Below, piece by piece: positions 43,580 to 52,346 of a stretch of 64,000 nucleotides of DNA. This stretch comes from Kibdelosporangium sp040675465 (GTDB taxonomy: Bacteria > Actinomycetota > Actinomycetes > Mycobacteriales > Pseudonocardiaceae): the NCBI RefSeq assembly GCF_040675465.1, contig NZ_JBFAPA010000009.1, positions 1 to 64,000 on the forward strand. The letters are read 5' to 3'. Every line of letters starts with the position of its first letter. The first letter of the stretch is position 1. The notes below the pieces were generated by a model, which was not told the origin of the DNA, did not search any database, and saw only the letters and a program-made list of their open reading frames with translations. The translations under genes were made by a program, and so were the position numbers.

Positions 43580-46500
43580 GGGGTCACCTCCGCGTAGGCG
43601 ATTTGGCTCAGGGCGGCAGCGCGGGCGAGGCGGTGGCATGTCCGCTCGGTCTCCGGCGCAATCCCGGACGTGCGGAGGCAGTGCAGATGCAGCAGAGACG
43701 CCAGCACCGAGGCCGGCGCGAGTTCACCGGCGGAGGCAAGTGTCTTGCGGTAGGCGGCCAGCGTGGTCCGTCGCTGCGTCCAGGAGAGGGCGATCTGTTC
43801 TCCGCCAGGCAGTTGCTGCACTGCGGCCCAGTTGTCGCGCGGGTTGGCAAGGCGGAGCGCCTGGTTGTAGACCGTGCGATCCAGAGCGGGGATCAGGTCT
43901 GTAGAGATGTGCTCGATCATCCAGGCGGCGCCTTCGGCGGTGCCGCCGGTGAACGCGGCGGCCAGGTCGAGCAGACTCGCCGCAGTCAGCGCGCGGGCGT
44001 CAGCCGCATCCGAGCCGGCCAGGTGGGCACGTTGGGCGATTGCGGCGGCGGAGTCGGCGGCGAACACCGTCTCGGCAGCGGTCATCGCGGTGCCGCTGCC
44101 GAAGCGGCCGGTCTCCGGGCGATAGGTGTCCAGCTGCATCGTTGCGATCAGCCCGAGGCGCCGCAGCCTAGCTACCCAGGTGCCCACTTGGGCGACGGCC
44201 AGGCCGAACGCTGCAGCGTCGGGCAGCCGCACCCGCAGGCGAAGGTGGTTGTCCGGGTCGCGGTACGGCAGGAACCACCATTGCAACGGTTCGTCCCATG
44301 TGGACAGCAGTTCCGACAGGTGGTTGGTGAGCAAAGCGGTGTGGCGATCGGGATGCCCATAGAGCTTGCAGAACAGCCACTCGCTGGCGCCGGGCAGGTG
44401 CCCGTCCTGTGCGGTCGTCACGGCGAGGGGCGTGGTGCGCGGTGGGATGGGCGGCCAGGTTCGGGCGTGGATGGCAGCAAGCGGGACGATGATCTCGTGG
44501 GCGTATCCGTCCAGCCAGCCGAAGGCATCGGCTGCAGAGGCTTCGTGCACGGTGGCGTGCCCGTGGCGGTCCAGCTGTGTGCGCAGCAGATATAGGTGCG
44601 CGGGTTCGTCCAGGTCCAGGCGGATGCGTTGGTCGTTGCCGCCCAAGCAGACCGCGGCGGGCACCATCATCCGGTCGCGCCAGCGGGCCACGCCCGCTGT
44701 CCAGTCCGGCCAGGATGCTCTCCGGTCGGGGAGGTCGGCTGCGGACAGTGTCCAGCGGGCGGGCGCGAGGATGGCGCGGCGGTAGCGCAGCCGCGGCAGG
44801 AACGGTAGTTGCCCGGCCATGCCCCACGAGAACGGCCCGCACACGGCGGCCCGCGCGGTGGAGACCTCGCAGAGGAACCGCAGCAACGGGTGCGCGACAT
44901 TGGTGAATTCCACGGCAGAGAACACCTCCGGCTCGACCGGGCGCGCCCGCGAGCGGGACCATAGGTAGAACCGATGCGCGTCGCCGATGACCACTAGGTC
45001 CTCTGGCACCAGCACATCCTCCGCACGGTGCTCGCTCACAGCTAGCAGGTCGGATAGCACCTGGTGGCTGCGAGCGACGTTCTCGGTCTCGGCGTACAGC
45101 GGAGGACAGGACACCTGCACCCGCAGCGCGCCGTCGTTGACCGTGGGCATCCCGGCGTACGCGCGGGCCATCCGATTCCGCTCGGCGGCATCGAGCAGGT
45201 CGAGAAACCGGCCGGTGGTGGTTCCGGCGGCGCGGAACGCGCCGCTTACCGCTAGTTCGAACTCGCCCCGGTCGAGTGTGGCCCTGCTCGGTGCGTGGAC
45301 CTGGACGGCCAACTCGGTGTGCGGCGGCCACTGTGCCCGCCCCAGGTTGTCCGCCTCCAGCTCGGCGATCGCAGCGTCGTCGAGCACGATCTCGACCCTG
45401 CGGTCCAAGGCCGTGTTCTGCGCCAGCTGCAGCAGTGCGGCGTCCCGTTCGGACACTCGCGGCGCGGGTCGTTCCAGGAGCGAATCCCGGTACCCGGCAG
45501 GGAAACCGAGTCCAATATCGGGATTCACAAGCTCCAGCAGCGGCACGGCCGCGCCGATGCCGTAGCGCTCCAGAAAACGGGCGTGGTAGTCCAACCAGAC
45601 CGGCTTGCCGAATGGGTGCGGCGTGAGGCGCGCCAGTGCCGCCGTTGCCCGGGTGGCCTCGGCGGCCACCGCGCGGGGCAAGACAAGCTCGGCATCGGCA
45701 CGCAGGTCGACCGCCAGCGGCCGGTCGGTACCGGCGACGTCGCTCATCGCCCGGGTCACGGTCGTCCGCAGCTCCCGCGCCTTGGTCCGGTCGGCGGTGC
45801 GGTCGTGCTCGGCCAGGTGGGCGTGCAGGTCGCGCAGCTGCCCGAGCAGCGGCATCGCAGCGGGCACTTCCTCGACATCGGCGTCGACCAGTGCGGTCAG
45901 GACGTGCCCAAGTGGATCGGTGGCGGTCATCGGTGGGCGCAAGCTGCTGATCAGCACACGCTGGTTAACCAACTTGCCCAGCGTTTGTGCGATGACCGAT
46001 TGCGGGGTGCTGGGGAACTCGGCGCCGAGCAGGGCCGCGAGGTCATCCAGGCGGATCGGCGTGCGCGCGGCGCGGACGATCACCTCGATCGCGCGGGTGT
46101 GACGGACCGACACCTCAGCCGGGTCGGTGCGGCTCATTGCAGGAGCGGGGTGTTGGCGCAGTCCCACGACCAGCCTGCCATCGCGCAGGGTCGTGACGTT
46201 GTTCAGCACCACCGGCAGTCGCCCGGCCAGCGGTGCACTGTGCTCCAACTCGGTCACCACACCGGCGAGCCAGACAGCGTCGACGCGGGCGGTGGCGCGG
46301 TGGTCATCGCCGATGCGGACCGTGGTGGCCGAACCGAACGCGGCCGGTGCCACTCCGGCGAACAGGCCGAACGGCGTTGCCCGGCTCGATGCCCGCAGCC
46401 GGTACCGCAGTATCGAAACGACCGCGCCGCGCACCTGGCGGGGCCGCTGCTCGTACCCTGCGCACACCGCGATCACTCTGCGGGCCAGGTCCGGGCTGGC

Positions 46501-46662
46501 GGCTTCGACCGCGTAGGCGAATGCCTCGTCCGCCCAGGCTCGAGTTAGCCAGTCGCGCCACTGCGGCACGTGCTCACCGGTCAGGTCCGGCCAGTCGCGT
46601 TCGTCTACATCGGACAGCCGCGTCGCCAGCCGGAGCATGACCGCGTCGATGACGGTGAACAA
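43576..46662 (-). CDS. lanB: Class I lanthipeptide dehydratase (LanB)
   Basis: About 1,028 aa, full length. The N-terminal glutamylation domain has RYRLRASSRATPFGLFAGVA and VWLAGVVTELEHSAPLAGRL. The C-terminal elimination domain runs from GASEWLFCKLYGHPDRHTAL through WWFLPYRDPDNHLRLRVRLP. It activates Ser/Thr of the precursor with glutamyl-tRNA and eliminates glutamate. Several TTG codons stand at the start (46671, 46668, 46662). I favour 46662 because the AAGGGGG ribosome site then has normal spacing. A strong hairpin separates it from the precursor gene. Confidence 0.92.
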   Translation of the reverse strand: MFTVIDAVMLRLATRLSDVDERDWPDLTGEHVPQWRDWLTRAWADEAFAYAVEAASPDLARRVIAVCAGYEQRPRQVRGAVVSILRYRLRASSRATPFGLFAGVAPAAFGSATTVRIGDDHRATARVDAVWLAGVVTELEHSAPLAGRLPVVLNNVTTLRDGRLVVGLRQHPAPAMSRTDPAEVSVRHTRAIEVIVRAARTPIRLDDLAALLGAEFPSTPQSVIAQTLGKLVNQRVLISSLRPPMTATDPLGHVLTALVDADVEEVPAAMPLLGQLRDLHAHLAEHDRTADRTKARELRTTVTRAMSDVAGTDRPLAVDLRADAELVLPRAVAAEATRATAALARLTPHPFGKPVWLDYHARFLERYGIGAAVPLLELVNPDIGLGFPAGYRDSLLERPAPRVSERDAALLQLAQNTALDRRVEIVLDDAAIAELEADNLGRAQWPPHTELAVQVHAPSRATLDRGEFELAVSGAFRAAGTTTGRFLDLLDAAERNRMARAYAGMPTVNDGALRVQVSCPPLYAETENVARSHQVLSDLLAVSEHRAEDVLVPEDLVVIGDAHRFYLWSRSRARPVEPEVFSAVEFTNVAHPLLRFLCEVSTARAAVCGPFSWGMAGQLPFLPRLRYRRAILAPARWTLSAADLPDRRASWPDWTAGVARWRDRMMVPAAVCLGGNDQRIRLDLDEPAHLYLLRTQLDRHGHATVHEASAADAFGWLDGYAHEIIVPLAAIHARTWPPIPPRTTPLAVTTAQDGHLPGASEWLFCKLYGHPDRHTALLTNHLSELLSTWDEPLQWWFLPYRDPDNHLRLRVRLPDAAAFGLAVAQVGTWVARLRRLGLIATMQLDTYRPETGRFGSGTAMTAAETVFAADSAAAIAQRAHLAGSDAADARALTAASLLDLAAAFTGGTAEGAAWMIEHISTDLIPALDRTVYNQALRLANPRDNWAAVQQLPGGEQIALSWTQRRTTLAAYRKTLASAGELAPASVLASLLHLHCLRTSGIAPETERTCHRLARAAALSQIAYAEVTP

Positions 46663-46690
46663 CCTCAACAACCCCCTTCAGATGAACAAC

Positions 46691-46729
46691 GGCCTGGCGG
46701 CGAGGTGTCGGGCACCCCGCCGCCAGGCC
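46691..46729 (-). terminator. Attenuator-like hairpin between the precursor gene and lanB
   Basis: GGCCTGGCGGCG (46,691-46,702) pairs perfectly with CGCCGCCAGGCC (46,718-46,729). An inner GGTG/CACC pair extends the stem after one mismatch. It lies between the precursor stop (46,754) and the lanB start. Partial termination here would give excess precursor transcript over enzyme transcript, as in other lantibiotic operons. Confidence 0.75.
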
Positions 46730-46753
46730 GTCACCGCATCAGCGCACGCGGCG

Positions 46754-46921
46754 TCAGCAGGTGCTGTTCGAACAGGCGCTCTGGCAGGACGAGCCGCAGT
46801 TGTCGTCGGTGTTGCGCATCAGGTCAGCCACCACTGGCCCGGACGCGACGATGCTGATGTCGAGGTCGAAGTCCGTGTCCGGCGCAGCGGCCGGGGTCGG
46901 TGTGTCCAGCTGGACCGTCAT
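46754..46921 (-). CDS. lanA: FxLD-type class I lanthipeptide precursor peptide (LanA)
   Basis: 55 aa. The leader holds FDLDISIV at residues 18-25, the FxLD motif recognised by class I dehydratases. It is acidic and Pro/Ala-rich before that. The C-terminal core ends NTDDNCGSSCQSACSNSTC: four Cys (42, 46, 50, 55) and seven Ser/Thr (38, 44, 45, 48, 51, 53, 54), enough for four thioether rings. Asp39-Asp40-Asn41 is the likely site for the PIMT-type enzyme encoded upstream. ATG at 46921 follows AAAGGAG with seven-base spacing. The gene is followed by the attenuator hairpin and then lanB, lanC and the elimination domain on the same strand. No leader protease or exporter gene is seen nearby. Confidence 0.93.
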   Translation of the reverse strand: MTVQLDTPTPAAAPDTDFDLDISIVASGPVVADLMRNTDDNCGSSCQSACSNSTC

Positions 46922-46979
46922 TGCGATTCTCCTTTGCAGGCTGAGTGGATCTCCGGATGGGACGATCTGGCGCGCGTTG

Positions 46980-48227
46980 TCAGGACGATGTCGGGTGCGG
47001 CCAGGAGATCAGGACGCGCGTGTGCTTTTTCTCGATCAGGCGACCTTCGGGAATCTCCGCGTCCGGGGTCGCGGCCGGGAAGACTTCGACCCGTGCGCCG
47101 GGCCCGCGCCGGTGCGAGCGGTCCCACTCGCGGATCAGCTCGACGTACTCGCCCGCGATCCGGTCGGCGTCCGGGCCGTGGCCGTAAACGACGAACTCGA
47201 ACGCCGTGCGGTTCTCCGAGGTCGCCTGCGAGGCCCGGTAGGCGAAGCTGCCGCCCGCCAGTGCTGTCTTGGCACCCATGCGGGCGGAGCGCTCCACCAG
47301 ACCGGCCTCCAGCGCGGCGGGCTTCGCCACAAGCAGCCCGAAGTCGTCCAACGCGGTGGCCAGCCACAGGTCCAGGTCGTCGAAGGGTTCGAACCCACCG
47401 ACCTCGACCCCCGAGGAGTGCTCTACCCGTGGTGAGGTCAGTGCGGCGCGCAGGCCCTCGGCATTCACCGGTCGGTCGTCGTCAACGCGCAGCCCGACGT
47501 CCTCACCATGCAGGAGCACCAACTGCTCGGCGTTGGCTCCGGCTCCCTGCATCGGGACGAACCCGCACAGCCGATAGTTGGCGGCGACGAGCCGGTTCTC
47601 CTTGCGGGCGAAAGCGAAGGACCGGGTCAGGCCGCGCAGGCGCAGCGGCACGACGAGCAGCCCGTCCTCGGCGAGCTGGTCGGTCCACGCGGGCGGGATG
47701 TCCCAGGCTCCAGCAGTGACGATGATGCGATCGAACGGCGCGTGCTCGGGTACGCCACCCTCCGCATCAACCTGCAACACTCGGACCTGCGGATACCCGG
47801 TCTCGGTCAGGTACTCCTTCGCGCGATCGACCACGAACTCGTCGATGTCGACCGTGGTGACCTCGCCGTCCGGTCCGACCAGCTCAGCGATCAGCGCCGC
47901 GTTGTACCCGCCGGAGCCGATCTCCAGAACGCGCATCCCGAGGCGGAGATCCGTCTGCTCCAGCATCAATGCCTGAATCCGCGGCGCGGATACCGAGCTC
48001 AGCGCCAGGCCGTTCTCGTCACGCTTGGTGATCACTACATCGTCGCGGTTGTAGACCTGCTCCAGCGGCGCGCCCGGCGCAAATCCTTCTCGCGGCACCG
48101 TGGCAAATGCCCGGCCGACCTGGTCAGAGTCGAAGTCGCCGTGACTGCGCATGTCCTCGACCATCGCCGCCCGCAGTGCGTCTGCACGCTCGGATATCGC
48201 CGCGTCGTTGTCTCGTAGTGTGTTCAC
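46980..48227 (-). CDS. FxLD-system protein-L-isoaspartate-type O-methyltransferase
   Basis: 415 aa. The N-terminal two thirds is PIMT-like: FATVPREGFAPGAPLEQVYN, then the SAM motif GMRVLEIGSGGYNAALIAEL, TTVDIDEFVVDRAKEYL, and VTAGAWDIPPAWTDQLAEDG. The extra C-terminal region (from about 255) is specific to lanthipeptide-associated versions. Related enzymes (for example OlvSA) methylate an Asp side chain in the modified peptide; the ester collapses to succinimide and opens as isoaspartate. GTG start. First gene of the lanthipeptide operon, 58 bp before the precursor gene. Confidence 0.9.
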   Translation of the reverse strand: MNTLRDNDAAISERADALRAAMVEDMRSHGDFDSDQVGRAFATVPREGFAPGAPLEQVYNRDDVVITKRDENGLALSSVSAPRIQALMLEQTDLRLGMRVLEIGSGGYNAALIAELVGPDGEVTTVDIDEFVVDRAKEYLTETGYPQVRVLQVDAEGGVPEHAPFDRIIVTAGAWDIPPAWTDQLAEDGLLVVPLRLRGLTRSFAFARKENRLVAANYRLCGFVPMQGAGANAEQLVLLHGEDVGLRVDDDRPVNAEGLRAALTSPRVEHSSGVEVGGFEPFDDLDLWLATALDDFGLLVAKPAALEAGLVERSARMGAKTALAGGSFAYRASQATSENRTAFEFVVYGHGPDADRIAGEYVELIREWDRSHRRGPGARVEVFPAATPDAEIPEGRLIEKKHTRVLISWPHPTSS

Positions 48228-48284
48228 TCAGTCACTTTCTCAGTAGATGGTTCTGGGCATGCGGAGGCATGCGGCCGGCCAGGG

Positions 48285-48671
48285 TCAATTCGTCGGTGGC
48301 CTGATCACACGGTTCTGCCCGGCCAGCTCAGCGAGACCCGCGCACAGTGGTGGCGGCGTCTGGACAAATACAGGCTCCCCGTGCCCACCTGGCTCCGGAA
48401 GCGCCAAGACACCGCGGATCGCCCAGACCGGTTCGCCCGCGAAGGCCCAGGTAACCCGAAGTGGGTCGAACGGGTCGCCACCCTGCGGAAGTGGCGCCCT
48501 GTAGGCCAACGCGGTGCCAGCGTCGAAGATCGCGATGACGTCGACGATGCCGCTGCCCCAGACGAAGAAGGAGGCGTGCACCTTTGGGGCCTGACGATCG
48601 GGGAAGTAATGATGTGTCCATCGGCGGCGTCGAAGCTCTTCGAGCCATTCGTCCAACAGATTCGAGTCCAT
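48285..48671 (-). CDS. Hypothetical protein upstream of the lanthipeptide operon
   Basis: 128 aa from ATG 48671; GTG codons 12 or so codons upstream are alternatives. Begins MDSNLLDEWLEELRRRRWTH and has FFVWGSGIVDVIAIFDAGTA in the middle. No family recognised, no membrane segment or signal. Same strand as the lanthipeptide genes, with a 57-bp gap, so it may be co-transcribed. Confidence 0.55.
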   Translation of the reverse strand: MDSNLLDEWLEELRRRRWTHHYFPDRQAPKVHASFFVWGSGIVDVIAIFDAGTALAYRAPLPQGGDPFDPLRVTWAFAGEPVWAIRGVLALPEPGGHGEPVFVQTPPPLCAGLAELAGQNRVIRPPTN

Positions 48672-48957
48672 CGCGACGATCACGCCGTGCACCAGACACC
48701 GGTCGCCTGGAGACGCCCTGCCCCCGAGGCGCGGGCCGGGCAACCCTGTCGGAGGAGGCGCGGCTGGTCGTATGTCGGGAAACGTTCGACCGTCGATCGG
48801 GGCCAGGGCGTCATGTGATCAAGAGTCGGCCCAGACCGCTGACACGCGGAGGGCAGATCACAGGGCATCGCAGGGCATGTGAGGGCACCCCCGGACAGAT
48901 CGATCATCATGCAGTGCCAGCGCCGTTAGACTTTGCGCACCTGCCGGGAGGTGACGC

Positions 48958-50274
48958 GTGCAGCGCAATGACCTGTTGCAAGAAGCTCGTGAACGCACGG
49001 CCTCTCGGACTTTGCCAGGCGAACCGATGTCTCGCCGGGAGTTGGCCGAGGCCGTCAACGCCTGGCTATGGCAGTCCACGGGTCAGCGGTATGACCTGGA
49101 CGCCCACACGATCGCCCGATACGAACGCGGCGCCGTCCGCTGGCCGAATGCGCACTACAGGGCCGCCTTGCGCCACGTCCTGCGCGCGGTTGACGACGCG
49201 GCACTGGGATTCGCACAACCCGGCACAGAGATGCCGGCGCGGATGAACAGGCCACAGTGCAGAACATCGCGCACGGATGTCGAGGTGGTGCTCATGGACG
49301 CGGCCGATGAGTCAAGCGAACTGCTTGCGCGAGTCGAGGCCACGAACGTCGGCGACATGACCGTGGAGCAGTTGCACGCCGACGTGCGCCAGATCGCCAC
49401 CACCTACCTGAAGGTCCCCACACTGCCCTTGTTCGCCCGCACCCGCGCCCTGCGCGACCGGGCATTCACGCTCCTCGACGGCCGTCAACGGCCTACACAG
49501 GCCCGCGAGCTGTACGCGGCGGCCGGATGGTCCCTCACGCTGCTCGCATGGATGACGGTCGACTTGGGCCGGCCAGATATCGCCGAGACCCACGCACGCA
49601 CAGCGTGGGCATGCGCCGAGAACGCCGACCACAATGGCCTGCGTGCCTGGGTTCGCGCCACGCAGCACACGGCCTCGTTCTGGCAGGACGACTTCGAGCG
49701 CGCCGCCCAGTACGCCGCCGACGGACTGACCTACGCCACCGGCACCGCGGCCACGTTCCTGGCCAGCGCCTACGCCCTCGACCTCGCCCGGACTGGCAGA
49801 GCCAAGCAGGCACGTGACGCGCTGGTAACCGCTCAACGAACCGCTGAAGTGCAGGACGGTCATGCTGACGACCTCGCTGGACCGTTCACCTGTCGTGTAG
49901 AACGCGCTGAAGGCTTCTGGTCAGACGCCGCGTTGGCTCTTGGCGAACCGGGTGTCACTGCCGATCACGCGGATCGTGCCGTCGCGCGGTTCGAGGCCAG
50001 CCCCGACGACCGGCGGAACCCCGGATCTGAACGCATGGTGCGGCTCCAGCAGGTTCGAGCCCGGCTCGCGCTCGGCGAACTGGAAGGCGCGGCCGACGCC
50101 TTGGCTCCCGTACTGGCGACCGCGCCGGAGCACCGAGTGAGACCGTTGCTGCATCGCCTCGCGGAGGTACGTAAGGCAGCCGCCGGATACACCGCCGAGC
50201 CGCTCGCAACGCAGATAGGGGACGGAATCCGCGAGTTCGCTCGGCACCCTGTCGTCGCCGAACTGACCAGCTGA
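48958..50274 (+). CDS. XRE-type regulator with TPR-like C-terminus
   Basis: 438 aa. The N-terminal DNA-binding part has MSRRELAEAVNAWLW and LDAHTIARYERGAVRWPNAH. From about residue 130 it is a helical TPR-like array (RELYAAAGWSLTLLAWMTVD, AETHARTAWACAENADHNG). GTG at 48958. Divergent from the hypothetical gene and lanthipeptide operon across a 286-bp region, so a role in controlling that cluster is plausible. It is followed 12 bp later by a 2H phosphoesterase gene, a pairing I have seen repeatedly in actinomycetes. Confidence 0.78.
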   Translation: MQRNDLLQEARERTASRTLPGEPMSRRELAEAVNAWLWQSTGQRYDLDAHTIARYERGAVRWPNAHYRAALRHVLRAVDDAALGFAQPGTEMPARMNRPQCRTSRTDVEVVLMDAADESSELLARVEATNVGDMTVEQLHADVRQIATTYLKVPTLPLFARTRALRDRAFTLLDGRQRPTQARELYAAAGWSLTLLAWMTVDLGRPDIAETHARTAWACAENADHNGLRAWVRATQHTASFWQDDFERAAQYAADGLTYATGTAATFLASAYALDLARTGRAKQARDALVTAQRTAEVQDGHADDLAGPFTCRVERAEGFWSDAALALGEPGVTADHADRAVARFEASPDDRRNPGSERMVRLQQVRARLALGELEGAADALAPVLATAPEHRVRPLLHRLAEVRKAAAGYTAEPLATQIGDGIREFARHPVVAELTS

Positions 50275-50286
50275 ACAGGAGGTTCA

Positions 50287-50919
50287 GTGTCGCAACTGGG
50301 ACTGATGCGGGACCACTGGTGGTGGCGTCCCGGTTGGAAGGTGGGCCGATCGTTCTACACCTGGCACATCACCTTTGCGGATCAACCTGCAGCTGCAGAG
50401 TTGGTCGATGCTTATGCGCCCGCGCTCAGCCAGTTGCCGACGCTCGACCCGGTTCCGTTGGGCTGGCTGCACTTGACGATGCAAGGCATCGGATTCACCG
50501 ACGAGGTCGACCGAAGCGACGTGGATCGAATCATTTCCGCGGCACAGAAACGGTGCGCACAGTTGGAGCCCTTCACGGTAACGATCGGGCCAGCTCACGT
50601 GGACCCGGAGACGATCCAGATGCCGGTTCGCCCGATCGAACCGCTTGCCCGTGTCCGGAGAGCGATCCGCGACGCGATCGGCGAGGTGTGGGGTGCGGAG
50701 AACGTCCCTGAGCCTGCCGACGGGTGGCGTGCACACGTCTCACTCGGCTACTCGAATAGCCCCGGTCCAGCCGAGCCCGTCACAACATCGCTTGCCGCGC
50801 ACGGGAAACACACCGCCGAGGTTACCGTGTCGGCCGTATCACTGATCGACTTGAACCGGGACAACAAGGCTTACGAATGGACAGAAGTCGCGACTGTCCG
50901 CATAGGCTCCAAGTCGTGA
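50287..50919 (+). CDS. 2'-5' RNA ligase/2H phosphoesterase family protein
   Basis: 210 aa. Two H-x-T/S motifs at the expected spacing: GWLHLTMQGIGF and WRAHVSLGYSNS. These His pairs act on 2',3'-cyclic or 2'-5' phosphodiesters. GTG start with AGGAGG just ahead. Probably translated from the same mRNA as the XRE-TPR gene. The physiological nucleotide or RNA substrate is unknown. Confidence 0.85.
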   Translation: MSQLGLMRDHWWWRPGWKVGRSFYTWHITFADQPAAAELVDAYAPALSQLPTLDPVPLGWLHLTMQGIGFTDEVDRSDVDRIISAAQKRCAQLEPFTVTIGPAHVDPETIQMPVRPIEPLARVRRAIRDAIGEVWGAENVPEPADGWRAHVSLGYSNSPGPAEPVTTSLAAHGKHTAEVTVSAVSLIDLNRDNKAYEWTEVATVRIGSKS

Positions 50920-51071
50920 TAGTCGAGCACGAGTCTGTCGTCGTCTGGTAAGCCAAGAAACTGAGAAAAACATGGCCGGTGCCACAACGCGCCAGACGCA
51001 CGCCACAGACAGCTCATCGAGCACGGCCATAGATCGTGGCAGCCCTGGGCAAATTTACGTGAGACACGTCC

Positions 51072-52346
51072 TTAGCCACGCAGAGGCTCATCGTCGGCCA
51101 GGATGCTCACCATTTCCGGAGGAATGCGAAATGCTAGTGCTTTGACACCACCGTGGTATATAGGAGTTAGTGCCGCATCAACTCCGTTGGCCACGAGGCC
51201 AGCCGCTTGAAGGTCACGTGTTATGCGAGCTGTGGGTCGCGTGAATCCTCGCAACATACGGTCATCGTCATAGTCGCTGATTGCATAGATCGCATCGCGA
51301 TCGATCGTACCGCCAGCTTGAGCTGCGGCCCGGATAACATCGGCTTGTTCTCGCCCTTCAGTCTCAAGGGCTTCGAGGAGGGCGGCGACCCCTGCCTCAG
51401 TCCAAGCCGGATGTTCCTCGCTCTCCCGTCGACTGACCCTGGCGACATCCTCGACTGACTCCACGCGTACGGTGACCGCAAGTGCGGAGGCTCGTTTCAA
51501 CAGGTCAATAGGCCGCACCATGTACAACTGGCGCCCGCAGCTCGTCTTGAGTTCCTCAACCAGCTCGCTCCTTGGACCGAGAAACTCCGAGCGGTACCGC
51601 CACCACCAGTCTTCCTTCTCATCGCCGGTCACGAACAGCACGTCCGTACCACGACGGGAAGCCTCTTTGACAGTCTGATACCACACCAGATAGTCGCCTG
51701 CAGCCTTCTCTGCAAGGTCGGAGTTCACCTTTTCGGCGTCGAGGTAGCCTGGCGGTTCCTTATTCACAGCCCGGCGATTCCCCTCATTCACAGCTTCCTG
51801 CCATTCAGCAGAATCAAGCGCCGGCCCAACTCTATTTTGGAAGAGTTTTTCGAGCCTCACTAGCACCGGTTCGGCGCGACTACCGGCACTCGCACTCGAC
51901 GAGGCGGGGGTATGAGAATTGATCGCGGCTTCGAGGTCTTCATGGAGCTGACTTACCTTAGCCAACAGCGCCTCTTGCCCAGACATATCGATGGCAGTGG
52001 CTTTCGCCCATTGCACGATCGCTGCTTCGGCTGCCCGATGCTGTTTGGCGAGTGCGTCGAGCACCTGCCCGGCAGCGGTGTCTCGGCTTGCGAGGACGCT
52101 AAGGCGATTGCGCCAGAACTCTCTGATGACTTGATGTGGCGCCCATAGCCTGTCTTCCAGACTGCTCAGCACTCCCAGGAGATCATCCCGGGTAGATTCA
52201 TTATATCGATACAGGTTAAGCAGGACATTGGTGTCAACAACCACAAGCGCCGACCGCAGCGCGGTATCGATTTCACCGTCAGATGGCAAGCGGTAGCCCG
52301 GAAAGGCGTCGTAAATGCCGCCGTTCAAGGCTTCATGCTCGCTCAT
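51072..52346 (-). CDS. PIN-like domain (PIN_8 type) protein, possible RNase effector
   Basis: 424 aa. The PIN core begins ALVVVDTNVLLNLYRYNEST; acidic residues recur in QVIREFWRNRL and VLFVTGDEKEDWWWRY. A long helical insert (about residues 115-200) follows the first half. The C-terminal 90 residues look like a winged helix (AISDYDDDRMLRGFTRPTAR). ATG at 52346 after GAGAGG. PIN_8 proteins are common in defence islands. Here it is divergent from a DISARM-like gene set across about 590 bp. Confidence 0.8.
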   Translation of the reverse strand: MSEHEALNGGIYDAFPGYRLPSDGEIDTALRSALVVVDTNVLLNLYRYNESTRDDLLGVLSSLEDRLWAPHQVIREFWRNRLSVLASRDTAAGQVLDALAKQHRAAEAAIVQWAKATAIDMSGQEALLAKVSQLHEDLEAAINSHTPASSSASAGSRAEPVLVRLEKLFQNRVGPALDSAEWQEAVNEGNRRAVNKEPPGYLDAEKVNSDLAEKAAGDYLVWYQTVKEASRRGTDVLFVTGDEKEDWWWRYRSEFLGPRSELVEELKTSCGRQLYMVRPIDLLKRASALAVTVRVESVEDVARVSRRESEEHPAWTEAGVAALLEALETEGREQADVIRAAAQAGGTIDRDAIYAISDYDDDRMLRGFTRPTARITRDLQAAGLVANGVDAALTPIYHGGVKALAFRIPPEMVSILADDEPLRG

